Shown here in pieces: positions 1 through 8,478 of a stretch of DNA of 64,000 bases. Source of the DNA: an uncultured Oscillospiraceae bacterium (GTDB lineage Bacteria; Bacillota; Clostridia; Oscillospirales; Oscillospiraceae); NCBI GenBank assembly GCA_910587505.1, contig CAJULD010000002.1:1-64000 (forward strand). Direction: 5' to 3'. A program made the position numbers and the translations under genes. The first letter of the stretch is position 1; each line of letters starts with the position of its first letter. Under the pieces are notes generated by a model. The model was not told the DNA's origin. It did no database searches and saw nothing but the letters and a program-made list of their open reading frames with translations.

Positions 1-320
1 GTCTCCCCCACCGGCGTTCCCGACAGAGACCGGACCGCGTTAGCCGCACGGACCGCCGCCGTCTGGTCCAGATATGCCGGCTCGATTCCCTCCACTGTGG
101 CGCTGCCATCGGGCGTGACCGTCAGACGGTACGTGCCCGGCGGACCGTCTACCTCCAGGGCGTCAATAGCCGTCAGGTCTTCCATAAGCCGTACCTGCTC
201 CCGATTGGCAGAGGCCGGTCCCTCCGGCTCTTCCGGGATATCTCTCAGCAGCAGCAGTCCACCGGCCAGCAGCAGGATCATCGCCAGCATGCCGGCCAGC
301 AGCACGGCAGATCGTTTCAT
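1..320 (-). CDS. DUF4340-like membrane-anchored protein (partial, 3' end outside window)
   Basis: The reverse strand encodes a protein beginning MKRSAVLLAGMLAM. It has one N-terminal hydrophobic segment (about residues 4-26), then an acidic linker and an extracytoplasmic part; the C-terminus lies beyond base 1. An AGGAG site sits about 7 bases before the ATG at 320. Position directly after a GldG-like gene and the style of the start (single anchor, acidic linker, beta-rich repeat) match DUF4340 proteins that accompany ABC-2 exporters of unknown cargo. The family call rests on context and the first 106 residues only. Confidence 0.6.
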   Translation of the reverse strand, partial: MKRSAVLLAGMLAMILLLAGGLLLLRDIPEEPEGPASANREQVRLMEDLTAIDALEVDGPPGTYRLTVTPDGSATVEGIEPAYLDQTAAVRAANAVRSLSGTPVGE

Positions 321-339
321 AGCCCACTCCTTTCCCGGG

Positions 340-1800
340 TCAGCGGCTGCGTCGTCTCAGCCATACCGCCAGTCCGATCACCAGAATGACCACCGGAAGT
401 GCCACAACAGACAGTGCGCAGTAGAGATAATACTGCGCCTGGGTGATGCCCAACTGCGGCTGTGCCAGCGCTTTCGAGGGAATTGTCAGTCCGTCCGGGC
501 GAGCCGTGGCCGCCCCCAGTACGTTCGATATATACTGCCGGTTGGACACGGAGGCATTTTCCACCGCACCGGCGTCAAAGGACGCCGCCGAAGCAAAGGC
601 CAACACCCGGCCCTGATAGACCGCTCCGTCAACATGGCTGGTGCGGGTACTCCGGATTAGCGCCGGCCATGTCCTGAAGTCCTCCTGGTCCGGGCTCCAG
701 TCTGCGCCTGCATCCACAGGCCGGGCATAGGCGCTCTCGCCGTAGGTCAGCAGCACCTCCGTGGCGTACACGCCCTTCTCCGAAAAGGAGGGGACGATCG
801 TCCGGCCCAGGGGGCTTAGGAAGGGGGCGGTAAGGTCCTCCGCATAGTCCGCCCCGGCATAATCTACCAGACAGATATAGGGCAGGCCATTGGCGTATCG
901 GGCGGCATCGCTCTCCATCACGATGGCATCTCCCAGGGTGATGCCCCACTGCGCGAGAAAGGCCGTCAGGTTGGGCAGCATCCCCGAAGAGGGGTGGGCC
1001 GCAAAAATAAGCGTCCGGTCCGCCCCGCCATCCAGATAGTTCTCCAGCTTTTGGAGCATGTCCAGTTCCAGATCCCGCTGGGGCGCCATCAGCAGCACTG
1101 CCCGGGCATCTCCGTCCAGCGTGTCCGTCAGCAGGTTCCGCTCGGCTGCCTCATAGCCGCCGTCGCGCAGCAGCTCCCGCAGCGCGTCCGGATAGACCTC
1201 CTCCTGACCCGTCAGCAGCAATACCTTCTCACGGCGGTCGGAGACGCAACGCAGAATGGCTGAGGATATCTCCCGCTCCGCACAGGAGGCCTGGATATAC
1301 TGTGTCCCCGTGGCCTGGGCATACCCCGTCTGGAACAGCGCCGGCAGAGAAGTCTTCTCCTGCCGGCCACCACAGATGACCAGAATGTCATACTCCTCCA
1401 GCGCCAGCTCCGGATACTGGGTGATGATCCCGGGGTTGACCACGGGATCGACATAGCGTACCTCCACCAGGGAGGAATATTTTTCGTATTGATCAATGAT
1501 CTCACGTGCTTGGGCGTAGTAGCCTCCGGCGTTTTCCAGGGTCAGCTCGTCGATGAGCACGGTGATACTTACCGGCTTCTCCAGCTTCCGCAGAAATTCC
1601 CTGGACTCCTCAGAGAGGGCGAAGGCCTGGTTTGCCGTCAGGTCCACCGAGAGGGGAATGCGCTTCGCGGCGGTTTGAAGCACCAGATTCAGCAGAACCG
1701 CCGCCGCCAGAAAAGCCGCCGTGAGAGCTGCCGCCATGCCGCCGTATTTCATCCTCCGGATGGATGCGCTGTTTTGCTTCCTGCCCTCCCTCACCGCCAT
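340..1800 (-). CDS. GldG-like ABC exporter auxiliary protein
   Basis: A 486-residue protein with an N-terminal membrane segment (about 20-42), a large extracytoplasmic region and a C-terminal membrane segment (about 458-480) ending in Arg residues. The region after the first helix (LTANQAFALSEESREFL, then VSITVLIDE) is typical of the GldG/ABC_transp_aux family. Members work with an ABC-2 permease and ATPase; cargo is generally unknown outside gliding Bacteroidetes, and gliding is not implied here. Its start overlaps the permease stop by 10 bases, so translation is probably coupled. An alternative start is GTG 1794. Confidence 0.82.
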   Translation of the reverse strand: MAVREGRKQNSASIRRMKYGGMAAALTAAFLAAAVLLNLVLQTAAKRIPLSVDLTANQAFALSEESREFLRKLEKPVSITVLIDELTLENAGGYYAQAREIIDQYEKYSSLVEVRYVDPVVNPGIITQYPELALEEYDILVICGGRQEKTSLPALFQTGYAQATGTQYIQASCAEREISSAILRCVSDRREKVLLLTGQEEVYPDALRELLRDGGYEAAERNLLTDTLDGDARAVLLMAPQRDLELDMLQKLENYLDGGADRTLIFAAHPSSGMLPNLTAFLAQWGITLGDAIVMESDAARYANGLPYICLVDYAGADYAEDLTAPFLSPLGRTIVPSFSEKGVYATEVLLTYGESAYARPVDAGADWSPDQEDFRTWPALIRSTRTSHVDGAVYQGRVLAFASAASFDAGAVENASVSNRQYISNVLGAATARPDGLTIPSKALAQPQLGITQAQYYLYCALSVVALPVVILVIGLAVWLRRRSR

Positions 1801-2495
1801 CTCCTCCTCTCAAAGACACGGATGGTCAAAAAGATGCACACTGCTGCCGTGCTCAGGAAGAACACCGCATCCGGCAGATTGAAGATCCCCTGAGTGAAGC
1901 GGATATAGTGACTGCTGAAGGACAGTCCGCGCAAAATTCTCCGGAAAACACCGTCGTGCAGCATGGAGGCCGCAGCATTTGCCATAATCAGCAGCAGTCC
2001 TGCAGCGATGCTCCCCACCGCTGCCACCACCTGGCTCTCCGTCAAGGCAGAGATCAGCATTCCCATGGCGGTCAGCGCCGCGCCCAACAGCAACAGTCCT
2101 GCCATGTGCCCGGCCAGCATGGCCCAGTCCGCCACCCCCAGAAAGGTGAGCAGTACGCCAAAGAGCAGCATTGCCCCCGTGCCCATGGAGAAGATGGTCA
2201 GCGCCGCCAGATACTTGCCCATGACAAGTCCCGGCAGGCTAACCGGCGCGGTCAGCAGTAGCTGGTCTGTCCGGTTTCTGCGCTCCTCGCTCATGAGGCG
2301 CATGGTCAGCAGGGGGATCAAAAACACGCAAATGGTAAACATGCTGGAGAACACCTCTGAGAGATCTGACGTGTTTTCCAGCAGGCACCGGCCCGCGAAA
2401 TAGAAGCCGCTAAAGAAGAAAAATACTGCCAGAAAAATATATCCCACCGGTGTAGTGAAGTAATTTCCCATCTCCCGCCGGTAAATTGCCCTCAT
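1791..2495 (-). CDS. ABC-2 type transporter permease
   Basis: A 234-residue protein with about six membrane helices, starting MRAIYRREMGNYFTTPVGY, the usual opening of GldF/NatB-like ABC-2 permeases that sit with a GldG partner. It should form the membrane channel with the ATPase encoded just upstream; the gap is only 6 bases. The AGGAG site lies 11 bases before the ATG. The gene runs into the GldG-like gene with a 10-base overlap, so the operon is tightly coupled. Confidence 0.87.
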   Translation of the reverse strand: MRAIYRREMGNYFTTPVGYIFLAVFFFFSGFYFAGRCLLENTSDLSEVFSSMFTICVFLIPLLTMRLMSEERRNRTDQLLLTAPVSLPGLVMGKYLAALTIFSMGTGAMLLFGVLLTFLGVADWAMLAGHMAGLLLLGAALTAMGMLISALTESQVVAAVGSIAAGLLLIMANAAASMLHDGVFRRILRGLSFSSHYIRFTQGIFNLPDAVFFLSTAAVCIFLTIRVFERRRWR

Positions 2496-2501
2496 ATCCC
2501 G

Positions 2502-3443
2502 TCACTCCTCCCTGTCCTTCGCGTCTGTCAGGGTCAAAAACAGGTCCTCCAGGCTGGCGTTTGCCCGGCTGAGCTCCATGATCGGCCATCCCCGCTCCGC
2601 CATGCATCGGGAGACCGTCCGGCGGATGTCCATGCCCTCCGCCTGCTCCAGGGAAAAGCCCCAGACCCCCGGTTCCGTCTCCCCGCGCCGCTCCACCGAC
2701 AGGACCCCCGGAAGCGCGGCCAGCGCATTGCCCACGTTCTCCTCCGGCGCGGCCACATCCAGGTGCAGCCGTACGCCGCCCATGGTCCGCAGCAGCTCGT
2801 CGGGTGCGCCGTACGCCGCCAGCCGACCCAGGTGGATGACGATGATCCGGCTGCATACGCTCCGTACCTCCGGGAGAATGTGAGTGGACAGGATAACCGT
2901 GTGCTTTTTCCCCAGCTGCGCGATGAGAGAGCGGATCTCCACAATCTGCTTGGGGTCCAGGCCGGAGGTGGGCTCATCCAGGATCAGCAGCGGCGGATAG
3001 CCCAGCAGCGCCTGAGCAATGCCCACTCGCTGGCAGTAGCCCCTGGAAAGATTCCGAATCATCCGCCGGCGCATCTGCTCCAATCCTGTCATGGCGCACA
3101 CTTCCTCAATGTGTGTCTTCCGGGGCAGCTCGACCTTTTTCAATGCATAGACGAACCGCAGGTACTCCTCCACCGTCATATCCATGTATAGCGGCGGTTT
3201 CTCCGGCAGATAGCCGATCCGTTTCTTCGCTAACAGCGGCTGCTCCAGAATATTGATCCCCTCGATATACACCTCTCCTGACGTAGACGCCAGGTATCCG
3301 GTAATCATATTCATGGTGGTGCTTTTTCCTGCGCCGTTGGGGCCTAAAAAGCCCAGGATCTCTCCTGTTCCCACAGAAAAGCTGATGCCGTCGACGGCCG
3401 GTTTGCCGCCATAACTCTTTGACAGATCCCGTACTTCCAGCAT
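2502..3443 (-). CDS. ABC transporter ATP-binding protein
   Basis: A 313-residue ATPase. Walker A is GPNGAGKST (about residues 34-42), the signature is LSRGY (about 133-137) and Walker B is LLILDEP (about 153-159), followed by a D-loop and an H-loop in STHILPE. A C-terminal extension of about 90 residues is usual for the CcmA/NatA-type ATPases paired with ABC-2 permeases. I chose ATG 3443 because AGGAGG is 6 bases ahead; an ATG at 3449 touches that site. It is the first gene of the exporter operon. The promoter must lie in 3444-3562, but none was clear enough to call. Confidence 0.9.
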   Translation of the reverse strand: MLEVRDLSKSYGGKPAVDGISFSVGTGEILGFLGPNGAGKSTTMNMITGYLASTSGEVYIEGINILEQPLLAKKRIGYLPEKPPLYMDMTVEEYLRFVYALKKVELPRKTHIEEVCAMTGLEQMRRRMIRNLSRGYCQRVGIAQALLGYPPLLILDEPTSGLDPKQIVEIRSLIAQLGKKHTVILSTHILPEVRSVCSRIIVIHLGRLAAYGAPDELLRTMGGVRLHLDVAAPEENVGNALAALPGVLSVERRGETEPGVWGFSLEQAEGMDIRRTVSRCMAERGWPIMELSRANASLEDLFLTLTDAKDREE

Positions 3444-3562
3444 GTCCATCCTCCTTGTCCCCTCAGGGGCGGTTTCACACTATTGCACGCTTCAAAATTC
3501 CTGGAGCAATCTCTGCAGGGTGCACCCAATGGTCACTCTGATTTATACACAGGCTTTTTATA

Positions 3563-4942
3563 TCAGCGGTCTGAAATCCGGTAGGATCCGGCAGGGGGCT
3601 GCAACGTGTAGCTGCGAATCCATCGAATTTCCCGGTCACAGAATACTCCCGCTCCGTTTCCACTGCAGAAGACGTCTGTTCGGGCGCAGAGCGCGTAGCG
3701 ATCGTTAAGGAATACTTCCACAATGTCCTCGTCGTAAATGGCGTGGATCTCCGCCGGGGCGGACCAGGTGTCCGGCTCCAGATCCAGGGAGGAAAAGCAA
3801 AACATCCCGCTCTGATCCCTCTGGACGACCCGCATCTGCCTCTTTTCCCGATCCAGCTCTACCGCAATGCCCTTTTCCTGGTCCAGGATCAGCCCGGTTT
3901 TCTCGGACCGCTCCAGATCGAAACAGGCCCGCAGGCCGAAATTTGTCTCCACCTTTCCGAGGACGCAGCGTCCGAAGGGCGGCAGGAACTGGAAAAAGAC
4001 CACATCCCAGCTCACCACATCCTTCACGATGCTCCGGCCGTAGGCCGGGTCCAGCCGGCACCCCAGCCTTCCATCGGGGAGCTGGTAGACCTCGTGAGGC
4101 AGATTCAGGTGCCCGCCCCACTCCTGGCCGTTATAGTTCATGGGAATCCATCCAAATTTGTAGTATCGGTCCTGGAAGGGCGCCACCTGGGCCGCCGACA
4201 AGTCCTCGCCATCCAGGCGGTACTCCCGCTTGTGGGTAAAGTCATCCTGGTCGATAGGGGTGTCCTCGTTCCCGATCCAGTAGGACAGGGGGCCCACCCA
4301 GTGGACCGTCTGTCGGGCCAGGCTGGTCAGCAGATACCAGCGTTTGCCAATTTTCAGCATCTGGTTGCACTCTGCCTCCAGCGAGCGCATCAGATCCCGC
4401 CCACGGTTGTCCAGCGGCAGCAGGACCCGCTGGGGTACTGTGCCGTCTCCTTTTTCCCCGATCACGCCGCTGATACCCACAGCGCAGTCGAGCCCACGGC
4501 CGAAGCCGTTGTGTTCATTGGTATAGTAGGCCAGCATTGTCGAGCGGAACCCGCCCAGATCGTCATCGTAGAACAGGGCATAATCCCGTGCCCCGGCGGG
4601 AAACTGCGCCCGGTCCAGCGCCAGAGAATAACTTTTGCTCCGCTCCCAATGGACCAGGTCCCCGCTCTCCAGACAACTGCCCTCGCCGACTCTGGAGTAG
4701 AACCGGCCGTCCTGCTCCACGATGTTCACCACCGGGACGCTCAGCTCCTTCTCTGAAAAGTCGTGGTAGTTCTCTGTCACAGCCAGCACCGAGGCGCCGC
4801 ACACTACCTTCGCGGGGTCCTCAAAGCAGGCATCACAGCGCACGATGCCGTTGGGCTTCAGATAGAACAGATATAGCTTTCCGTCACGGTAGTAGGGATG
4901 TACGTCGCCCACATACCATTCCTTCGATCTAAAATGCAGCAT
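3563..4942 (-). CDS. GH32-family glycosidase-like protein (fructan/sucrose-type)
   Basis: A 459-residue protein without a signal peptide, so probably cytoplasmic. It has the five-bladed GH32 N-terminal pattern: GDVHPYYRDGKLYLFYL (nucleophile Asp), RDYALFYDDD (transition-state Asp), EAECNQ (acid/base Glu) and a C-terminal beta-sandwich whose linker reads GWIPMNYNGQEWGG. All three catalytic positions appear present. AGGAG is 8 bases before the ATG. It is the last gene of the LacI-controlled sugar operon and probably hydrolyses an imported fructo-oligosaccharide or related beta-fructoside. The precise substrate cannot be read from sequence. Confidence 0.78.
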   Translation of the reverse strand: MLHFRSKEWYVGDVHPYYRDGKLYLFYLKPNGIVRCDACFEDPAKVVCGASVLAVTENYHDFSEKELSVPVVNIVEQDGRFYSRVGEGSCLESGDLVHWERSKSYSLALDRAQFPAGARDYALFYDDDLGGFRSTMLAYYTNEHNGFGRGLDCAVGISGVIGEKGDGTVPQRVLLPLDNRGRDLMRSLEAECNQMLKIGKRWYLLTSLARQTVHWVGPLSYWIGNEDTPIDQDDFTHKREYRLDGEDLSAAQVAPFQDRYYKFGWIPMNYNGQEWGGHLNLPHEVYQLPDGRLGCRLDPAYGRSIVKDVVSWDVVFFQFLPPFGRCVLGKVETNFGLRACFDLERSEKTGLILDQEKGIAVELDREKRQMRVVQRDQSGMFCFSSLDLEPDTWSAPAEIHAIYDEDIVEVFLNDRYALCARTDVFCSGNGAGVFCDREIRWIRSYTLQPPAGSYRISDR

Positions 4943-4979
4943 GAATCGTTCTCCTCTCCATTCTCTCTTTGGGTTTCTC

Positions 4980-5888
4980 TTACTCCTTCACCGCGCCCAC
5001 CGTCATGCCCTTAATCAGATACTTTTGCATAAAGGGATACAAAATCAGAATCGGCAGCATGGTGATGACGATGGCGGCGGAGCGGACGTTCTGACCGAAG
5101 GTCAGCTGGTTCTCCACCGAACTGCCGATCTGCGCCGCATTGGAAATGCTCAAAATGATGTTGTTCAGCGTGGGCTGCAGCACCTGCCTGCTGGTGTCGT
5201 TGATGAACAGCACCGCGTCAAAGAAGGAGTTCCACTTGGCGACAAACTGCAGCGTAATGATCGTGGCAAAGCCAGGCTTGGAAATGGGCACGTAGATCCG
5301 CCAGAAAACGGTAAATTCCCCCGCACCGTCCAGCTTGGCAGACTCCCACAGGGATCTGGGCACGCTGAGAAAATAGTTGCGCATAACGATGATGGAAAAG
5401 CCGCTGACCAGGCCGCTGACCAGCAGGGAGTTCAGTGAGTTGATCAGATTTAAGGACCGATACAGGGTAAAGGTGGGCACCATGGTCATCTGTGCGGGCA
5501 CCAGCATGGAGATCATGATGATGGTCAGCATCGCCTGTTTGAAGGGATAATCCGGCCTCGCCAGGGCGTAGCCCGCCATCGTACAGATGAGCACATGGAG
5601 CAGCGTCCCCAAAACGGAGATGTAGATGTTATTCATGAAGGCGTTTCCCAGGCCGCCCCGGCTCCAGATCTCGGAATAGGCCTTAAAGGAGGGTTCCATG
5701 GTCCAGAACCGGATACGGGCGGAGAGGTTCTCCACCTCCGGCGAGATAGAGGTCAGCACGGTCTGCCACAGGACGTAGATGATGCTCGCTACATACACCG
5801 CGAAAAACAGCCGGATCAGCACATCGCAGACCACCGTCGCCGGTGTCGTTCTGGTTGTTGAATAGCGCTTTTTGATCTTCAACCTCAT
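4980..5888 (-). CDS. carbohydrate ABC transporter permease (MalG/AraQ type)
   Basis: About 302 residues with six membrane helices and the inner-membrane import loop motif WESAKLDGAGEFTVFWRIYVP (EAA-type). Typical of MalG/AraQ permeases of CUT1 sugar importers. The start at 5888 (MRLKIKKRYS) is preceded by AGGGGG; the in-frame ATG at 5912 lies inside the upstream gene and lacks a good site. It pairs with the permease immediately upstream and the lipoprotein at 6927. No ATPase is encoded in the operon, so a shared MsmX-type ATPase encoded elsewhere is likely. Confidence 0.9.
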   Translation of the reverse strand: MRLKIKKRYSTTRTTPATVVCDVLIRLFFAVYVASIIYVLWQTVLTSISPEVENLSARIRFWTMEPSFKAYSEIWSRGGLGNAFMNNIYISVLGTLLHVLICTMAGYALARPDYPFKQAMLTIIMISMLVPAQMTMVPTFTLYRSLNLINSLNSLLVSGLVSGFSIIVMRNYFLSVPRSLWESAKLDGAGEFTVFWRIYVPISKPGFATIITLQFVAKWNSFFDAVLFINDTSRQVLQPTLNNIILSISNAAQIGSSVENQLTFGQNVRSAAIVITMLPILILYPFMQKYLIKGMTVGAVKE

Positions 5889-5895
5889 CCACCCC

Positions 5896-6801
5896 CTAAT
5901 CATCAAAGCCAAATTTGGTGACCTTCTTGGTTACCAAAGTAAAGATCAGGGCGATCACGGTCAGCACCGCCGATGCTGCTGCCCCCGTTCCCAGGCGGAT
6001 CTTCGCCAGACTCGTCCGGTAAATATAGGTCATCACCACGTCGGTCTGACCCATCGTCACACGATTGGAGAGAACGTAGATGGGATCGAACAGCTGAAAC
6101 ATGCCCATTACGTTCAGCATGACCATCGTAATAATCGTATTTTTCAGATTGGGGATGGTCACGTACCAGATCTGCTGGAACCGGCCGGCGCCATCCAGCG
6201 TCGCCGCTTCGTACTGGTCCGAGGAAATCCCCACCAGGGCCGCCGTATAGATTATAACGCCGTAGCCCGTAATCTTCCATTGGTTGATAAAAATAATGAG
6301 CCCCCGGGCAATATCCGTCTTGCTGAAAAAGTTGACGGCCTCATAGCCCATGGCCTGCAGGACCTTGTTCACCGGACCTACCGTGGGGGAAAGCAGAAAC
6401 ATGAAGGAGCTGCCCACGACCACCCAGGAGAGCAGATTGGGCAGGTAAATCACCGTCTGGATAAACCGTTTTGCAAATATGTTTCGGATCTCGTTGAGCA
6501 GAACCGCCACCGCCAGCGACAGCAGCACGCCAAAGACACAATTCCAGAACGCGAAGACAAAAGTATTTTTCAGGGCGGACCAGAAGTTGGGGTCCGCAAA
6601 GATAGTGTTAAAGTTTGCCAGGCCCGTGAAGGTCCGGCTCCCCGTGATCTTAATGTCGTAGAACGACATGATCAGTCCGCTGACAATGGGGTAAAAGCAG
6701 AAAACGACGATATAGGCAATGGCGGGAAACAGCATGATATAGTTGGGGATGTTGGATATGATTTGACGCCGTTTCCGGCTAAGAGCAGTTTGATTAGGCA
6801 C
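5896..6801 (-). CDS. carbohydrate ABC transporter permease (MalF/LplB type)
   Basis: A 301-residue protein with six membrane segments and the EAA-type loop YEAATLDGAGRFQQIWYVTIP. Starts at GTG 6801 with GGAG about 8 bases ahead. Belongs to the LplB/MalF permeases of CUT1 importers. It follows the solute-binding lipoprotein gene and precedes the MalG-type partner by 7 bases. Together they should import an oligosaccharide degraded by the two GH32-like enzymes of the operon. Confidence 0.9.
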   Translation of the reverse strand: MPNQTALSRKRRQIISNIPNYIMLFPAIAYIVVFCFYPIVSGLIMSFYDIKITGSRTFTGLANFNTIFADPNFWSALKNTFVFAFWNCVFGVLLSLAVAVLLNEIRNIFAKRFIQTVIYLPNLLSWVVVGSSFMFLLSPTVGPVNKVLQAMGYEAVNFFSKTDIARGLIIFINQWKITGYGVIIYTAALVGISSDQYEAATLDGAGRFQQIWYVTIPNLKNTIITMVMLNVMGMFQLFDPIYVLSNRVTMGQTDVVMTYIYRTSLAKIRLGTGAAASAVLTVIALIFTLVTKKVTKFGFDD

Positions 6802-6926
6802 CTGTTATTCTCCTTCCTGTTCGCCAGGCCGGCTTCCCGGCCGCACCTGCGGGCAAATGGAAAAACAGGGCGCCATATACGCGGCGGTTCCATTCGCATA
6901 TACGGCGCCCCACATTCTTTATATCC

Positions 6927-8426
6927 TTACTTGTCGATCAGGTTCAGGTTCATCAGCTGGGTGCGCAGCTCCGTCTCGAACTCATCGATGGTCATCTCTC
7001 CGTAAATCACCTTGGTAGCCAGCGGCAGCGCAATCTCCTCCGCGTCGCCTGCGCCCTCCAGCACCGGCGGGAAGGACCAGGAGCTGTAGAACACGTCATA
7101 GCCCTCGATGGTCTCCGGGGTGGAGTCCACACACTTGTCGCTGTTCAGCCACAGCTTGTTCAGGCAACCCCAGGTGTCGTAGCCCGCGGAGTGCAGCTGG
7201 GTCCGGACGATGTCGATGTCGCTGTTGTCCAGGATGTTGTAGTTCTCTCCCTCAGTCCAGGTCCAGTCGATGATGCCCTGTTCGCTGTTGAGCCACTCGA
7301 TGAAGCTCCACGCGGCATCGGCGTTGGCGGTGGTGGCTACCAGATTGTTCATGATGATCGTATTGCCGCAGTTGACGGGGGTCACGCCCTCGATGGCCTG
7401 AGGAATGTCCATGGGAACGAAGTTGACCTTCTCGCCGGTCTTTTCCGCAGCCAGGTTATAGCCGCGGTTGTTACCGGGCCAATCCAGGAACACACCCACC
7501 ATACCGCTGTTGACCTTGTCAAAGATGCTGGTGCCGTTCTCGTTGGCAAACTCGGGATCCAGAAGGCCCTCCTTGTACATATCCTGCATCCACTGCAGGC
7601 CGGCCAGACCGTTCTCTGTCAGCCAGGGGTGATAGCGCAGGCCGTCGGAATCCTTCATAATGAAGGGGCCCTCCACGCCCCACATGCCCAGGAAGGTGGC
7701 AATGTGGTCGGAGTTGGGGAACTGGTGGGCGATGGGGATGGTGGAGCCGTCTCCGCCCATATCCGCCGCCTTGAAGGCACGCAGGACCTCCGTCAGCTCG
7801 TCGGTGGTTTTGGGAATCTCCAGGCCCAGCTCATCCAGCCACGCCTGGTTGATGGTGAAGATATATCCCTGAACAGGACGGTTGGGCACGCCGTACCACA
7901 GGCCGTCGCCGGAATACACCATGCTGTCCATGTAGTCCCAGCCCAGCCAGTTGTCCCTGGAGAAAAGGTCACTGCTGTTGAGGTAGTCATTGACCGGCAG
8001 CAGCGCACCGGCATCGCACAAGATGCTCATGTCCGCGGGAGTGGACTTGCCGGTGACGTCAATCTGCTGTCCGCCGGCGACCATGACCGTCATCTTGGTG
8101 ATACGCTCATCCCAGGGGACGATGATGGTGTCCAGGGTCATCCCGGTGGACGCCTCCAGGCGGTCTGACAGTGTGCCGGTCATGGAGTCATCCACCCAGC
8201 CGGCAAAGGTAAACAGTACCATATTCTCTCCGGCGTAGGGCTTGTCGCTGCCCGGGTCTGCGGAGGGCGTTACCGGGGTGCCGGCACTGTCGGCCGCTGG
8301 CGTCTTAGGGGTGTCGGTGTTTGCGCCCTTATCGTCACCGCTGCCGGAGCATCCGGCAAGGATGGACGCCATCATAACCGCTGTCAGCAACAGGGCCAGA
8401 ACGCTGCGGGAATTCCTCTTTTTCAT
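6927..8426 (-). CDS. sugar ABC transporter solute-binding lipoprotein
   Basis: A 499-residue lipoprotein. The signal peptide MKKRNSRSVLALLLTA ends in the lipobox LAGC, followed by a Gly/Asp/Pro/Thr-rich tether and a family-1 extracellular solute-binding fold of the long type often paired with LplB permeases. ATG 8426 has AGGAGG 8 bases upstream; the frame is open further upstream, but that stretch is not signal-like. It captures the sugar outside the cell and delivers it to the permeases at 4980-6801. Confidence 0.93.
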   Translation of the reverse strand: MKKRNSRSVLALLLTAVMMASILAGCSGSGDDKGANTDTPKTPAADSAGTPVTPSADPGSDKPYAGENMVLFTFAGWVDDSMTGTLSDRLEASTGMTLDTIIVPWDERITKMTVMVAGGQQIDVTGKSTPADMSILCDAGALLPVNDYLNSSDLFSRDNWLGWDYMDSMVYSGDGLWYGVPNRPVQGYIFTINQAWLDELGLEIPKTTDELTEVLRAFKAADMGGDGSTIPIAHQFPNSDHIATFLGMWGVEGPFIMKDSDGLRYHPWLTENGLAGLQWMQDMYKEGLLDPEFANENGTSIFDKVNSGMVGVFLDWPGNNRGYNLAAEKTGEKVNFVPMDIPQAIEGVTPVNCGNTIIMNNLVATTANADAAWSFIEWLNSEQGIIDWTWTEGENYNILDNSDIDIVRTQLHSAGYDTWGCLNKLWLNSDKCVDSTPETIEGYDVFYSSWSFPPVLEGAGDAEEIALPLATKVIYGEMTIDEFETELRTQLMNLNLIDK

Positions 8427-8478
8427 TTGTGTTTCCTCCTCTGTTAATATGTATGTGTTGTGATGGATCACAGGCACA

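Noticed and set aside
3743..4756. Plus-strand open frame of 337 codons
   Set aside because: Antisense to the GH32-like gene with all three catalytic motifs visible.
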